Assembly (NCBI GenBank): GCA_032358255.1
Contig: JAULBX010001780.1
Location: 62,001-126,000 of the forward strand
Reading direction: 5' to 3'
From: Heterotrichella gracilis
Lineage: Eukaryota > Sar > Xanthophyceae > Tribonematales > Xanthonemataceae
Length of the DNA: 64,000 nt
Below the pieces are notes generated by a model. The model saw nothing but the letters and a program-made list of their open reading frames with translations, had not been told where the DNA came from and searched no databases. The position numbers and the translations under genes were made by a program. Each line of letters begins with the position of its first letter. Positions within the stretch are counted from its first letter, which is position 1. This document shows positions 1 through 11,971 of the stretch, piece after piece.

Positions 1-63
1 GTCGAGCTGGCACGCGCAATCCATCCCCATTTCGTCCCTGCCCCCTCCTCCCCTCGTCCCCAC

Positions 64-1595
64 ATGTACTGGAAGGTCAGCATCGACATGGCGTGCCCCC
101 TGACCCTATCGGAGGGTAACCTGGACCCCTACGATGGCTATGTGACCTACAGGCTGCTGCGTGCGGTGGCAGGGCATGCGGGGGTGCTGGCTGGGGAGAT
201 TGGGGATATGGAAAAGATGGTGAACCACAAGGTGAGGGGACTTCTTGGTGCCCATGGGGATTTAGGTAGGAGTATGGAAAGACGGGAAATTAAATGTAGA
301 TTGGGGATATGGGAAAGATGGTGAGCCAGAAGGTGAGGAGTGGTGATGTATCTTTTGTTAGGTTTTGGGGATGGCGGTGAATCAGAGAGTGCGGATGCGC
401 AATTGCAGCCCTGTATACCCCTGAGGGTAAGCGTGCAGTGGACAGTAGACGCTCACATAATGCCGCCACATGCATGCGCCAGATTGCGTGCACCTAACAC
501 CTGTGAGGAACCTATCTCACGGAATGATACCTAGGCATAACCTTCACCTATATCACGCGTTCAACTCTTATGAACAATCTGCACTAACTCCCTTTCCCTC
601 CCTTATTTCAGTACCCCTCCTACGCCAGCAGCGACCCCCTTGACCTAGGGGAGGCGCTGTGGCTGACGCACTGGGGAGGACAGGGGGAGATCGGGGACAG
701 GGAGGAGAGCATGGCGGGGAGGAGAGGTGGGTCGCAGCATGATGATAGGTTTGGTCATCATCTGATTGATCACATGTGACTCATTTGAAGCGGGGCATTA
801 ATGGAACGGGAGGCTCCCGCGCACTTGTAGTGCCCATGTATGGCCACTCAATGAGGGATGTAGTTTAGGGTTTCAGCTCACCCCACCTGGCCAAGCAGCT
901 TGGGACAACAATTCGTTGCCACCCCCCCCTCACCAACAAACTCACCATCATCACCCCCTTTGCAGCCCCGCCAGGTGGCGAGGCCTGGGCGCGCACCCTC
1001 ACCACACGCAGCCTGTCCACCTTGGATGCGCTGTGGGAGCGGGGGCTGTTCCGCCTGCCTCGCCACTCGCGCCTTGCGTTCAGGGAGATGGGGACCACGC
1101 TGGGGTTGCAGGTGGGGGTTAGGGTGTAGGAAGGTGGGGTTTGGGGTTTAGAGCTTCAAGGAGATGCGTGCGATGCTGGGTCTGCAGGTAGGGTTTAAGG
1201 TGTTGGGTTCCAAAATACAAGGGTGTGCCACCAACTTCTGTCATGACACTTTATGAATCATTTCCTGGCCTTTTCTGTGGCATTTCCTGGCATGTTTTCG
1301 CATGTTGCGTGTGGCAAGCTCAAATCTGAGTCCCCTTCCCACTGGCAGGAACGTACGTATCTCCAAATTGTTTTGATCATTTCAGTAAATTAAATATGTG
1401 TGGACGTGGCAGGTCAACCCCGAGTCCCCTCCCTACTGGCAGGGGCGCGTATCCTCCCTGCACCAGTTCTGGGAGCCGCACCGGTGCGAGAGGGACAGGG
1501 ACATCACACCTGTCATGCTGGGGGCCTCGCTGCTCCCGGGGGTGTGGAGGCAGGGGTACTGGGCGGGGCGCAGGCCCAGGAATCCAGAGCCATGA
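64..1595 (+). CDS. Unrecognised protein, 3' part (gene enters from the left)
   Basis: Four exons join in frame: up to 231, 612-726, 966-1111 and 1413-1595, with the stop at 1593-1595. The joins are phase 0, phase 1 and phase 0, which is strong support for one gene. The first visible exon may begin upstream of 64: a pyrimidine tract followed by AG lies near 80, so ATG 64 may be internal. The product is soluble, with short motifs such as LDPYDGYVTYRLL, LDALWERGLFRLP and ITPVMLGASLLPG. It has no obvious signal peptide or membrane segment, and I do not recognise the family. Introns 1 and 3 carry decayed copies of the preceding exon's 3' edge (293-333, 357-392 and 1154-1188), and the last intron carries a copy of part of the last exon (1327-1358). 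Confidence 0.55.
190..392 (+). repeat. Three-copy ladder of exon 3' edge plus donor in intron 1 of the first gene
   Basis: The real exon end (GATTGGGGATATGGAAAAG... then GTGAGG, about 190-237) is repeated at 293-337 with only a few changes. A more degenerate copy lies at 357-392. Each copy carries or nearly carries a GT donor. Confidence 0.7.
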
Positions 1596-2219
1596 TATAT
1601 GAGGTCGTTCACGTGTGATGTGTGGTTTTCTTGGTGCAACAGTTGGCATACTATGATCCATGGATTCAATCCACAGTTGAGAATACCTCTGTCAAAGTGC
1701 TGTTGACAGTGCGTTGCAAATGAGAAGGAACAACTTATTGAATAATATGATCCCACTTACCACTTAGGGGCGCACTCTGCATTATGCTACTATGATACTA
1801 TGATGATCATATCGGGGGCTCATGAGTATACTCTGATCAGCAAGCCCCTGCCAAGTGTGCCTGCCGCAGTGTTGGGCCACATTGGGTCGTTGGGCCATCC
1901 TTGTCAAGGATTGACTCCGCATCTACTTTAAAGGCTTCAAAGTTTGCGTGTCTGCTCATAACATGTCCAATGCACTACCCATGTGCCTGGACCAGCTTGT
2001 AGTTGTAGGATCTAACCGTCGATGACATGACATGTATATCAGACTTACTGTAAGCTACGAGGCTAGCAAAACTTTTGAAGCAGCAATTTTGATGTGTTAT
2101 GTACTGTCTAGATTGCCTTCCTCTGTCAGCGACTGCTAGTGGCCCTGTACCAGTTACAGGTACCCCGCCCACTGTGTGCCTGCCCCTGCCCAATGTCGTG
2201 GCAGATTGTATACAAGGCC
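1596..2219. other. Convergent intergenic region
   Basis: This is the 3' flank of the first gene facing the 3' end of CSN3. I see no coding signal. A TGTAA for CSN3 lies on the minus strand near 2154-2158. Confidence 0.5.
2154..2158 (-). promoter_or_regulatory. TGTAA poly(A) signal for CSN3
   Basis: TGTAA on the minus strand (TTACA on +) lies about 60 nt past the CSN3 stop codon. This is the usual green-algal poly(A) signal. Confidence 0.45.
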
Positions 2220-5200
2220 TCAGGCGGGGCCCGCCATCGGGAAGTTGAACTGCTGGCCCTCCTCCAGCGCCGCCACCACCTCCCCTGAGGGTGCGTCGTA
2301 GCGCGTGTGCCTCTCGCGCGACAACACCTTGCTCACGTACTGGGCGCTCTTGGACATCTGAGGAGGCCAAGGGAGCGCCGGTGTGTTAAAGGTAGCAGCT
2401 GGGACATGCAAGAGTGCCGCAGCGGTGTATGCTAGTTTAGACCAGGGGTGTGTGGGTATCTTTTAGCATTAGGATAAGATAAAGGCATCATGTGTCATTT
2501 TCCCCTCAATCAAACTTCCATGATGTTTAATGAAAACCGTTTTTCCTGCGCACCTCGTCATCCACCTCCTGCAGCTTTGCTGTGAGCTGCGTTGCGCGCG
2601 CCACCATGTCGTGCACCCTGCCCACCACCGCGCGGCTGCTGAACTGCTCGGCGTCCTCCAGGAATCGCACCATGCCCTCGTCCTCGCTGATCTCGGCAAA
2701 CACCTCGCCGCCGTCGATCAGCCTGCGGCAGGCAAGTGAGGAAGGTGGTGCATTACAAGGATTCCAACAGTGACCAACACTGATTGGATGTTCAGTTGAT
2801 TTATATGTATAAAAAATAAGAAGGATGAATAATCAAGGGGCGCTGTGCTTCAACCTGGGAAGCGCAGACCCCACGGAGCTGTACATCCTCAGGTAAATAC
2901 ATATGTGATATGATCACTTGTTGATATGCTGATCTGGCTGTATTGCCGAACGCCCATATAAGTACTAATCCGTGTCACCGCACCCGCATGGAGAGCCCGG
3001 CCTCTCCCTCTTAGGGGCTGATATCCACCACTGTCAGGATATCACCCAAACAAAACCAAGAGGGAGAGGCGCTGCACCCCTTGGCTATTCATTAAATTAG
3101 ACATCGATAGTTTATTTTGTTTACCTGAGGATGTACAGCTCCGCTGCGTCTGCGCTGCCCAGGTTTAGGCGCTGCGCCACGTCTGTGAGCGGCAGCGTGA
3201 GGAATGTCTGCGTGATGCGCTGGATCTGCTTCTTGCGCTGGGAGTCAACCACCTGCTTCACCAGCCCCAAGTTGCCGTCCTGCACGGTAGGTGGGCAAGC
3301 TTGAGACCCTCCAGCATGGTGGAGACCATTGGGCGCGTGTGGCACCCAATCTTGCCATGCCACCATGTACCAGTCTGACAGTGTTTAAACTACAGCGCAG
3401 CGTCGGCAAACACCCTACATGCACAACACCCAACATCCTGCAAGTAACCCTACATGCACAGCACCCAAATCCCAACTAACCAAACCCCGCACCAACATGA
3501 ATGCCTGCATGTGGCTGCTGACAGATTTGTTCACACCTCTCAACACCCTAAAACCCATGCAAAGATAGAAAAGGAGACCGGCATGCATGAGTCGGGTTTG
3601 CAGTTAACCCAACACCCCGCACCTCTGTGAAGGCCTGCCTATGGTTGTTGACAAAGGCCTCAAGCTCAGAGGTGGTCTTGCCATACACCCCTGCCAGGTC
3701 GCTGTACAGGCCGCACTCAAGCTTGAGGCTGCGGTGCACAGGCTGGGAGGTGTAGTTGGGCAGCGCGGTTGACTGGCCTGTGGGCGCAGGCCGAGGTTTA
3801 GGGGTTGCGGCGAGGGGCAAGGATCCCATGATGGCAAGGAACGGATTTAATTCGAAACGCCAATTCCGTTCCCTAGGCTCCTCTCCCCAGGTTTATCAGG
3901 CGTAGGCAAAGGGCATGGGGCACAATGTTACCTAGTCAGCGACATTGGATCAGCAAACAAGCGGGTGCAGAAATGGCAAGATTTTTGAAGAGCTACAATG
4001 CGGTACTGCCTTGTGACCGCATCATACAACCCTGTACCATGCAAGTAGTAGTTCAGGCGTGTGCATGGAGGGTCGATGCTGCAGGGTAGAATTTAAGTAC
4101 CTGTGTGGATGAGCGAGACCAGGATGTACTTTTTTAGCGTGGCCACTGTGATGGCGTTCATCACGCCGGTGGGAGCCGTGAGGCCGATCAGCAGCTGGTC
4201 CAGCGCCCTCGAGTACTGCTTCCTCCCTGCACATGCGCACAAAGGAAGGCCTCAGAAGAGGATGCCCAGTTGGCGTTCAGACAGTCACTATAGAGGATGT
4301 ACATGGCGCAATCCCTATCACCCCACATTTGCTTGCAAAGCGCAGATTCATGTGCTCCTAGTTGTGCACGATTGTGCCTCTGGGTTACACATGCTACCCC
4401 ACTCACACACATCTGTTGGCACTCAAGGTGCACACCCAGCACAGTGTGGGTTCATAGCGGTAGTACACCAGGTGAAGCATGGTCCCGCACCTATGTGTAT
4501 CATGGCGCCGTAGAGGCAGAACAGCAGCATTGACGTCGGCGTGTCTGCAGTCTTGACCGGGTCCACCTTGAACACGTCCTGTTCCAGCATGGGCAGCGCT
4601 TCCCGGTAGCATCGCGACAGGAGGCACCTGCACCCGAGGGCCCCAGTTTCCGCATGAGGTGCAGTGACAGGCGGCCTAGCTAGGCCATGCTACGAGGATT
4701 GACGGGGGGGTGCAGGGTGGGGATGCCACCTACACAGTGCAAGCGAAGCAAGTATGTGGTGGGTTGGGTGACATGCACTAACACACTCACACTTGTAGGT
4801 AGTCACAGTGCAGGGGTGTGAGTGTTTCGGGTGTTGGCGCCAGCTTCTCATAGGCTGCTCGCAGGGGCACCAGCGCCCTCCTGGGGAAGTTCTCTGCTAT
4901 GCACAGCTCCTTGAACTTCCTGGCTAGCCTCACAACTGCACAGGCACAGCCAGCTGTCAGCAAACATGGCGAGACTACATGGATGAAGGATTTTATAACA
5001 AACATGCGCAGGTATGTGTGTACGCGCCCGGTTGCGAGGTGACCCCTAAGGATGCGGCCTAGGCCTTATTTTTATTTGGTAGTGCGGGGGGGCTGTGCGG
5101 GTTCGAAGTTGTAGGTGTGGTACATTCAAGCTATTAGTGTTGTGGTCTAAAGGGGAGTGTTTTGAACCAGCACAGGCTCAACTCCGGCAAAAGGAAACGT

Positions 5201-5597
5201 TTCTGCTAGGCCAAGACTTACACTTTTCAGGGGCCAGAGCCACAGCTGACGGCTTGCAGACTAGTAGCAGCAGCTTTGACAGGTTGATCACTTCCTGCTG
5301 GGCCTGCGCTGCTTGTGAAGAGGTGGCAAACTTCTCCCTGCAAACACAGGCATGCTTACGATGAATGGCGCCACAACACAACACCAATCAAAACAATGAA
5401 TACAGCAAAGGAACTTACAGGATGTACAGGCATCCCAGGGAGTGTTGAGCAGGGTCTAGCGTTTGGTAGGCTTCTAGGAGGTTGTTTATGTTTTGCTGCA
5501 ACACGTGCTCGTGCTGTTTCAGTGTGTTTGAGAGCTGATTCAGGTGAGGCCCATCAGAAAGGCCTTGGATGTTTGCAACTACTATGTCAAGCGACAT
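2220..5597 (-). CDS. CSN3: COP9 signalosome subunit 3
   Basis: Nine exons on the minus strand: 5419-5597, 5222-5337, 4791-4935, 4491-4627, 4101-4226, 3623-3777, 3125-3279, 2554-2722 and 2220-2357. The protein matches CSN3 along its length. The N-terminus has a helical segment ending DPAQHSLGCLYIL (compare human VQEHSLGVLAVL). The middle has CYREALPML and LKKYILVSLIHTG. Then come LPNYTSQPVHR, the PCI-domain stretch GLVKQVVDSQRKKQIQRIT-TFLTLPL, and LIDGGEVFAEI. CSN3 is a scaffold of the COP9 signalosome, which removes NEDD8 from cullin-RING ubiquitin ligases. The start is the only ATG ahead of the conserved N-terminus. Intron 7 holds an inverted copy of the end of exon 7. The gene is divergently transcribed from the small membrane protein at 6114. 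Confidence 0.93.
2837..2897 (+). repeat. Inverted copy of the CSN3 exon 7 end, in intron 7
   Basis: On the + strand this stretch reads as the last ~56 nt of CSN3 exon 7 followed by a GTAAAT donor, about 84% identical to the real exon end (minus strand of about 3125-3180). It keeps an open frame for NLGSADPTELYILR but lies in the opposite direction to CSN3. In CSN3 pre-mRNA it is therefore antisense to exon 7 and could pair with it. Confidence 0.85.
3001..3069. repeat. Small nested inverted repeat in CSN3 intron 7
   Basis: A perfect 12-bp inverted repeat (CCTCTCCCTCTT at 3001-3012, AAGAGGGAGAGG at 3058-3069) encloses an inner pair TGATATCC/GGATATCA. It is small enough to be a hairpin or a very short MITE remnant. 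Confidence 0.7.
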
Positions 5598-6113
5598 CGT
5601 TGCTGAGAAAACAGGAAACCCACTAATACTTTAAATAGTACAGCAGCATCAGTGGCGGCAAACAAACAGCGATGGGCAATGTGAGGTGGGCCCAGTCATG
5701 ACATGCCGTTGATCATGAGTGATGGCATTGGCCAAACTAAACGCTAATAGTCGAAAGCCTGCCGGGTTGCAAACGAGAAGCGGTCTGAAGGCTGTTTTGG
5801 GTATACGATATTGGTGTTTAAAACAGCCAAGTCCGGCTTAAACGGCTTATGATGTGATATCAAGACGTTTTGTCCAAAGTGCCCACCTCAGGTAGTTGGG
5901 CAGTGAGTGTGCCCAGCCAGGAATACTCGTACAGCTATATGTACACCGCCATATACCTTCAAAGCTTTAATACAACCTCAATAGGACTGAAGCCGTGGTA
6001 GTGTCCTGCTGTTTTCTTGCGACAGAGCTATCGACAAGACACGTTCACAACCGGTATATGCATGCATTGTAAGTAGCTTAACCCCAACCCTCAGCTGCTC
6101 CTCAGCTGTGTGC
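5598..6113. other. Divergent promoter region between CSN3 and the membrane protein/SAC1 pair
   Basis: About 515 bp lie between two divergently transcribed starts. It should hold both promoters and 5' UTRs. I see no clear TATA box or coding signal. Confidence 0.4.
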
Positions 6114-6335
6114 ATGGCAGCGACACCGACCAAACCACTGCACGTCGCCCTGCAAGTGTTTGCTGGGGCGGGCATCTTTGCCGGGCTGTACTACGCTCTG
6201 GCTCCCTTGCTGAAAGCACCCACACCGGCCCCAGTCGTGCGGGATAGCGAGGGTAATAGCCTCGACAGGGAGCTGAAAGAAACCTCGGCGAAGATCTGGG
6301 CGTCGTACGGAACAGAACCCACCAGCCGCAAGTAG
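6114..6335 (+). CDS. Small single-pass membrane protein, upstream ORF of a probable bicistronic unit
   Basis: A 73-codon ORF without introns. Residues about 10-34 form one hydrophobic helix (HVALQVFAGAGIFAGLYYAL) followed by a proline-rich hinge (KAPTPAP) and a charged, soluble C-terminal tail (NSLDRELKETSAKIWASYG). This layout resembles small organelle inner-membrane or complex-assembly subunits, but I do not recognise the family. ATG 6114 is preferred to ATG 6108, because MAATP follows the usual pattern. The stop is only 25 nt before the ATG of SAC1, in a different frame, and no promoter could fit between them. The simplest reading is one mRNA with two reading frames, as reported for Chlamydomonas and Chromochloris. 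Confidence 0.7.
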   Translation: MAATPTKPLHVALQVFAGAGIFAGLYYALAPLLKAPTPAPVVRDSEGNSLDRELKETSAKIWASYGTEPTSRK

Positions 6336-6360
6336 TGTCCCCCACGGGATCACAGCAATT

Positions 6361-9300
6361 ATGTACGCTGTGATGAGGATGCAAGTGGACGGGTCAGAGG
6401 TGGTGCTCCAGCCTCTGTCAGGCAAAACCGTGTCTGGCATGTCCCTGGTTGTTGACCTCTCGGCAGGGACCCTCAAGCTCACTGACCTGCCCAAGATCGA
6501 GGACAACTTTACGATGGTCCATGGTGTCCTTGGGTTCCTCAAGCTGCAAGGGGGGTCAGTGCTGGCGGTCATCACTGGGGCAGAGGAGGTATGGGATTGC
6601 AGCGTTACCCACTTTATTGTCTTGGTAGTATCAGGAGGTTGCACCTAGCATCAGATCTTGAGCAAGCTTCGCATGCTGTGATCATAAGCGCCGAGGAGGT
6701 ATCGCCTTGGGTGCTGCCTGTGCAGCTTTCTTTATCCACTTTGAAGTCAAGGCAGTATCAGGAGGTGGTCACACAGCAGTAGGAGTGTGAGCTCAGCAAC
6801 CTTGTGTGCTTGTCCTCCTAGGTGGCAGTCTTGCATGGCAGCCCCATCTACAAGGTCACCGCCACCAACGTGCTTGGCTGCAGCAACGACGTGCCGCATG
6901 CAGACGCAAACTACAGGTGAGTTAAGACACCCACAAACCTTCCTTCCCCTAAACCGACAGCCTCTTGGCATCATCTTTAGCAACATCCACTCACTTCACA
7001 AACCGACCACTCAGTTCAAAAGACCATATTGCTCAACCACAATGAAATGGCGATAGTTGGTGCTCGGTTTGGAGGTTTGCGTGCAGTTGTTATTGTAACC
7101 TGACTGCTACCCTAACTGTAACCCATGTGGTGCTGCAGCTTTGCCCAGCTGCTGAAGGAGGGGGTGGACCCCGCAGCGTTTGGCAGGGGGCTCTACTTCT
7201 CATATGGCCTGGACCTCACCCAGACCCGGCAGCGCGTTGCTGAGCTGGCAAAGGACCCAGCCAACGCGTCCAAGGCGCTGTATGAACGCGCGGAGCAGCG
7301 GTTCTTCTTCAACCACCACCTCGCTGCCCCACTCATAGGTAAGTACTCTATGCCCTTTCTACGAAGTTGGCATGCTGGATATGCTGCCAGCACTGGGCTT
7401 GGGAAGGATGACTCACCTGTAAGGACACTTCAGTTGTCTGCATTATAACAGAAGTGTACACCTGGGAGCAGTTGCCTGCAACCTGAGCAACAGCTCAATC
7501 ATCCTGCAAACTGCTGGAAAGTGACTAACCAGCCAACGACGGCGCAGAGGCTAAGCTGGACAAGTGGGTGCTCCCAGTCATCTTTGGCTTTGTGGAGCAG
7601 CTGGTGGACGTGGAGTTTGAGACGCCCTTCAAGCGCCAGGTGGCCACCATCACGCTCATCGCGCGCCGCACACTGGGCCGCACAGGCACGCGACACTGGC
7701 GCAGGGGCGCAGACCTGCAGGTGGGTGCTGCCTAAAGGGTTTGGGATTTGCTAGGGTTTTGTTAGGGTTGCGGTGTACAGGCATATGCGGAACTGGCGTA
7801 GGGGCGCAGTCCTGCAGGTGAGCATTCCTTAACCGCAACGTGATCAAATTCAGCGGCATGTGATCATTGCCATGTGTAATCGGTTATCATGCATGATCAC
7901 TGCGTATGGTTGTTAACCCATCAGTGATGAGCTACCCACATTTACCATGTGTGGTGCAAGGCAAGGTGGCCAATCTTGCCCCCAACCAATGGCCCATTAC
8001 AACCAATCAACCACCCACCCACTACTGACCGCTGCTGCCCTTGTACTGCAGGGCAAGGTGGCCAACTTTGTTGAGTCGGAGCAGATTGTGCAGATGCCGG
8101 AGAACAACGTGCTGTCGTCATTTGTGCAGATCCGCGGCTCCATCCCCCTGCTGTGGTCCCAGATCCCCAACATCAAGTACAAGCCACCCACGGTGATGGC
8201 GCCCACCCTGGAGGCGGAGGTGGGCTTTGAGATGCACTTCAACCGCCTGATAAAAAACTACGGGGTGAGTGTGTGCACTGCATGGGTGGCTGGTGATGCC
8301 AGGATTGAACTGCATGGTGCCGCATGTGCAAGGCTGCCTGCCAGCTGGCTGTGTTGCCGGAAAGCACAGAATTAAGCGGCGGTTATGTGCGTACCCCATG
8401 TGTGTACTACGTGACAGTGTGCAGCTTGCATGTGTGGACGCCATTCCATGTTGCTGCTGTACCTGTCTGCCTCTCCCGGAGGCCAACTATCCACCCGCCT
8501 AGCATCCACTGGCGTGTGGCTGAAAGCCTCCGCACACACATGCACGGATATCAGCCGCGGGCCGGACCACTCCCCTGGCACGTGGTTAAACTGCCTTGCA
8601 AAATGCCCGCACAGCCGCCTGGCCACCCCTTACACTGACATGCGTGCCCCTGGAGGGATTCATCTGTTGGTACTAGCCACACTGCCATCTGCCATGAGTG
8701 GGATATAATTACGCTGTTCTGTGGTGTCACGGGATGGCCTTGCGCCAAATCATGGCAGGCTTTCTCAGCGCAATAGGTGCTGTACCGTGGGGGGTTCAAC
8801 GGCTGTTTCTTTTTTTTTTACACTGATTCACAGCACACGACGAATGGTGAAAATCTTACAATTTTCCCAGAAATCATAGTTGGATCCTGGTATCTGCCGA
8901 GCTTACCCTGGGCATTTGTAACCGCTCTCGTCTAATTCTTTGGCTGTATGCGGTTCCAGGCGGTGACAGGTGTCACCCTGGCCAACTTCCACGGCACCGA
9001 GGGCCGCCTGACCGATGCGTACAAGGCGCTGGCTGCCAAGCTGGCTGCCAAGACTGACAAGTTCCACCTGGTGCCATTCGACTTCCACAAGGAGTGTGGG
9101 GCTACGCGCTACGACAGGTGAATGCGGTAGCTGGTTACAGCGTTCTTGTGGTACCCCTTTTTCCATGTAGCCCTTCCCACACCAGCGTATAGAGGGAAGC
9201 GCATGGCTTTGTATACAGCCGTTTGCTGGTATCTTCGAATCTGCCATGGCGTATTTTGATGTTTACAACGAGTTGTCCTTGCGACACAAAAATGCATAGC

Positions 9301-11971
9301 GACGTGACATGACTGAGTGTGATGGCGGCATCTGGTGGCTAACTGCCTGGGTGCGCCCTCCCGCAGGCTATCGCTGCTGCAGGACGCCATTGCCGCTGAC
9401 TTCAAGTCATACGGCTACTTCTTTGAGGACTCTACAGGCACGCAGCAGATGCAGGTGAGGGGGACACATGGCAGCCACCAATGTGAAATGCGTACGCGGC
9501 CTTTGTGCCACCCATGCAGCGGGTTTAGGGTCGTGTGCCACCCAATCCTGCTTGCTGATGCGCTGCTTGAATGACTCCAAGCCCGCGCTCCCTGTGCATA
9601 TTCCGCATGCCATGGCATGATTTACTGGACTTGCGATTTTTGTTTTTCTTTATGTATTCTGTGCATGTTTATTTGTGTGAAGTAAATGTGCATGAACGTC
9701 TACTTACATGCGTTCCACCAGTACAGCTTAGCATAACTTTTGACACGTTGGTTTCTGTGGCTGCGCAGCACGGCGTGTTCCGCGTGAACTGCATCGACAG
9801 CCTTGACCGCACCAACGTGGTCCAGGGCCAGCTGGCGAAGAAGCAGCTGGAGGTGCTGCTGGTGCGCATGGGGCTGCTGCACGAGAAGGCGTCATTCGTC
9901 AGTGTATTCCCGGAGGTGGGTGCGATGCATGAAGGAAATTCCGTACTTCACCAGCGATGTTTATAAAATATGTACTTAATCATACCTTTCAGGGGGCAGT
10001 AGGAAAGTAAATTTCAGACCCTATGCCAAATGTTTTTCTAACTGCCGCCAGGACACCCCCCCACCCCCCCCAACCTCACAGAATGGGGCAGAGTACGTGG
10101 CAAAGTGACCGCTGCACACATCTAAATCCGACTGTACAGTTGCTGATGGCCGAAAGTCTATGGGCAGAAAGTTTTAAAGGATTAATCACGAAATGACAGT
10201 ATTATATTATATCATTTTAATACCATTAAATTCAAATATCATTACTTATTAAATACAATTCATATATCACCATGCATGTATATGGTTGCAACCACTGCAC
10301 TACCCATAAGGCAAGTACAACTACTTCTAAAGGTGTTTAACACGGCTGTTACACCTGTAGTTACTTTCGCCCTATTCGAGTGATCAGGGCCTCTCAAAAA
10401 AAGTTAAAGGATTTTTTAGTTTTGCACAAGTTTTTTTAAGGGCCCTTGAGACACCCACCCACCCCCCCTACAAAAAGAGGTGGTAGCTTTTTATCTCCTT
10501 GGTACAGGAGGTCCCTAGGGCCAAGCCCTTTCCATTTCTGCACGAAAAACCTGCACTTCCGGCATAGGGTCAAACAGTTATTTAACTATTGCCCCCTGCC
10601 TCATTAGGATAATCTAAAATATCTTCTAGATACGGACATGGATGATTGAATGTATCTTGTCTGAATCTGATTACATTCAGAATTTTTGAGCAAAAGGAGG
10701 GACGTATGTGGCGCTGGCGGAGGGTTAGGCCTGGGCAGTCTGGTACCCAAGGGCGCATGGGCGTGGCTGTGGAGGCGGGGCGACATGGTTGCAATGCCTG
10801 CGCCGCATTAAGTTAATACCACATGCCGGCCCTGCTTAGGCCCCGCACCCCTGTAGGTGGACAAGCGGCTGCGCGTGATGTGGGCGGACCACGGCGACGC
10901 CATAGCGGTACAGTACGCGGGCACAGGCGCCATGAAGAGCATGTTCACGCGCACAGGCAAGCGCACGCTGGCGGGCATGGTGGACGACGGTGTCAAGGCG
11001 GGCGTGCGGTACTACCTCAACAACTTTGTGGATGGGCAGAAGCAGGACGCGTTTGACCTAATTGTGGGCAACTTCACGCCAGGTATGCTGCATCCTTTTT
11101 TTTCTTAAATAGTAACCATTACTTTTAGAGTGTGGAGGGTATGATCTGGATGCGGTGGGTGGTGGGCATATTTGGGCACAGGGGATTAAATTCTTCATGT
11201 GTACCCATGTGACGGAGAGCATGATCTAGTGTGAATGGTATTGCCTCGGGATATTGCCTCAGGCTGGTCATGTGGGCAAGTGGTTTGGGAGTAAATGACG
11301 GGTTTTGCTGCTGCACACTGTTGCTGAGCAGGGCGTTGTCTGGCTGTGCAGGTGTGGACAACCCCTTCGTCTCCCAGGCGTCTCCCACGGTGCCCCTGCT
11401 GGTGGCCTTTGCATCGCTGCTGTTTGCGGTGTACTCTGGCGCCACTGCCCTGACGGTGAGGCTGGATACGTTGCCATGGAGCCACTTTTGAGTGCTTCTG
11501 ACAAGTACATGTATGAGTACAAGTAATGGCATTCTAAGCCCAAAATGACTCTGATTGATTATGGCTAGTACTGGTAGGAATAGGGAAAGAAACGCATAGT
11601 ACTGGTAGGAAAAGGGAAACAAACGCATTGCCAAAGGCAAATTGCATGTACAGATGGCACATTGATTGCACCAAAACTGACCACTCTGTGCTTAGGCTAT
11701 ATGGCCATGGCTTTGTACCAGTATATTTGTGATACTTTTGAAGTCCACCAACAGCTTGTATGCAATGAAAACGCCGTTTCTTATGCTGACACGGCTCGCT
11801 GTGTACCTGCAGCGCGACGGCCTCCCCTCCTTGATGCTGGTGGTGCAGTCTGTTCTCCTGCCTGTGCTGCTGGCCATGCTCACGCTGGTGCTGATCATGA
11901 GGAACGGCAGGAAGCTGGTGTGCAAGCCACAGCTGCGGCAGGATCTCATACAGCCGTGGGCAAAGCCATAG
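6361..11971 (+). CDS. SAC1: SAC1-type phosphoinositide phosphatase
   Basis: Eleven exons: 6361-6588, 6822-6916, 7139-7338, 7548-7720, 8052-8264, 8960-9117, 9367-9454, 9769-9915, 10857-11082, 11352-11455 and 11813-11971. All joins keep frame. The Sac domain fills the first ~500 residues. It includes RGSIPLLWSQ and the catalytic CX5R loop RVNCIDSLDRTN, in which the nucleophile Cys, the Arg and the following Thr are all present. Two hydrophobic segments near the C-terminus (TVPLLVAFASLLFAVYSG and LMLVVQSVLLPVLLAMLTLV) match the ER/Golgi membrane anchor of the SAC1 family. The enzyme removes phosphate from phosphatidylinositol monophosphates, mainly PI4P. Intron 8 holds a transposon-like insertion. 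Introns 4 and 5 carry copies of exon edges. Confidence 0.93.
7776..7816 (+). repeat. Copy of the SAC1 exon 4 end plus donor
   Basis: The end of exon 4 (about 7681-7720 and its GTGGGT donor) is repeated about 95 bp downstream with a GTGAGC donor. TTTAGGG-like sequence (AGGGTTTGGG, CTAGGGTTTTGTTAGGG) lies between the two copies. Confidence 0.75.
9990..10598. mobile_element. Candidate non-autonomous DNA transposon in SAC1 intron 8
   Basis: The ends form imperfect terminal inverted repeats of about 38 bp. The left begins CAGGGGGCAGTAG and ends GACCCTATGCC; the reversed right end begins CAGGGGGCAATAG and ends GACCCTATGCC. The interior is far more AT-rich than the surrounding gene (10185-10300), has C-rich runs near both ends (10049-10072 and 10455-10468), and has no ORF. 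The CAGGG terminus resembles hAT-type ends, but I cannot find a convincing target-site duplication, so the class is open. Confidence 0.6.

Noticed and set aside
5085-5120. tRNA-like GGGTTCGAAGTT
   Set aside because: No matching acceptor, D or anticodon stems around it; it lies in a CSN3 intron.
7957-7980. Possible start of SAC1 exon 5 (GGCAAGGTGGCCAATC)
   Set aside because: No in-frame continuation; the real exon starts at 8052. Treated as another exon-edge copy.
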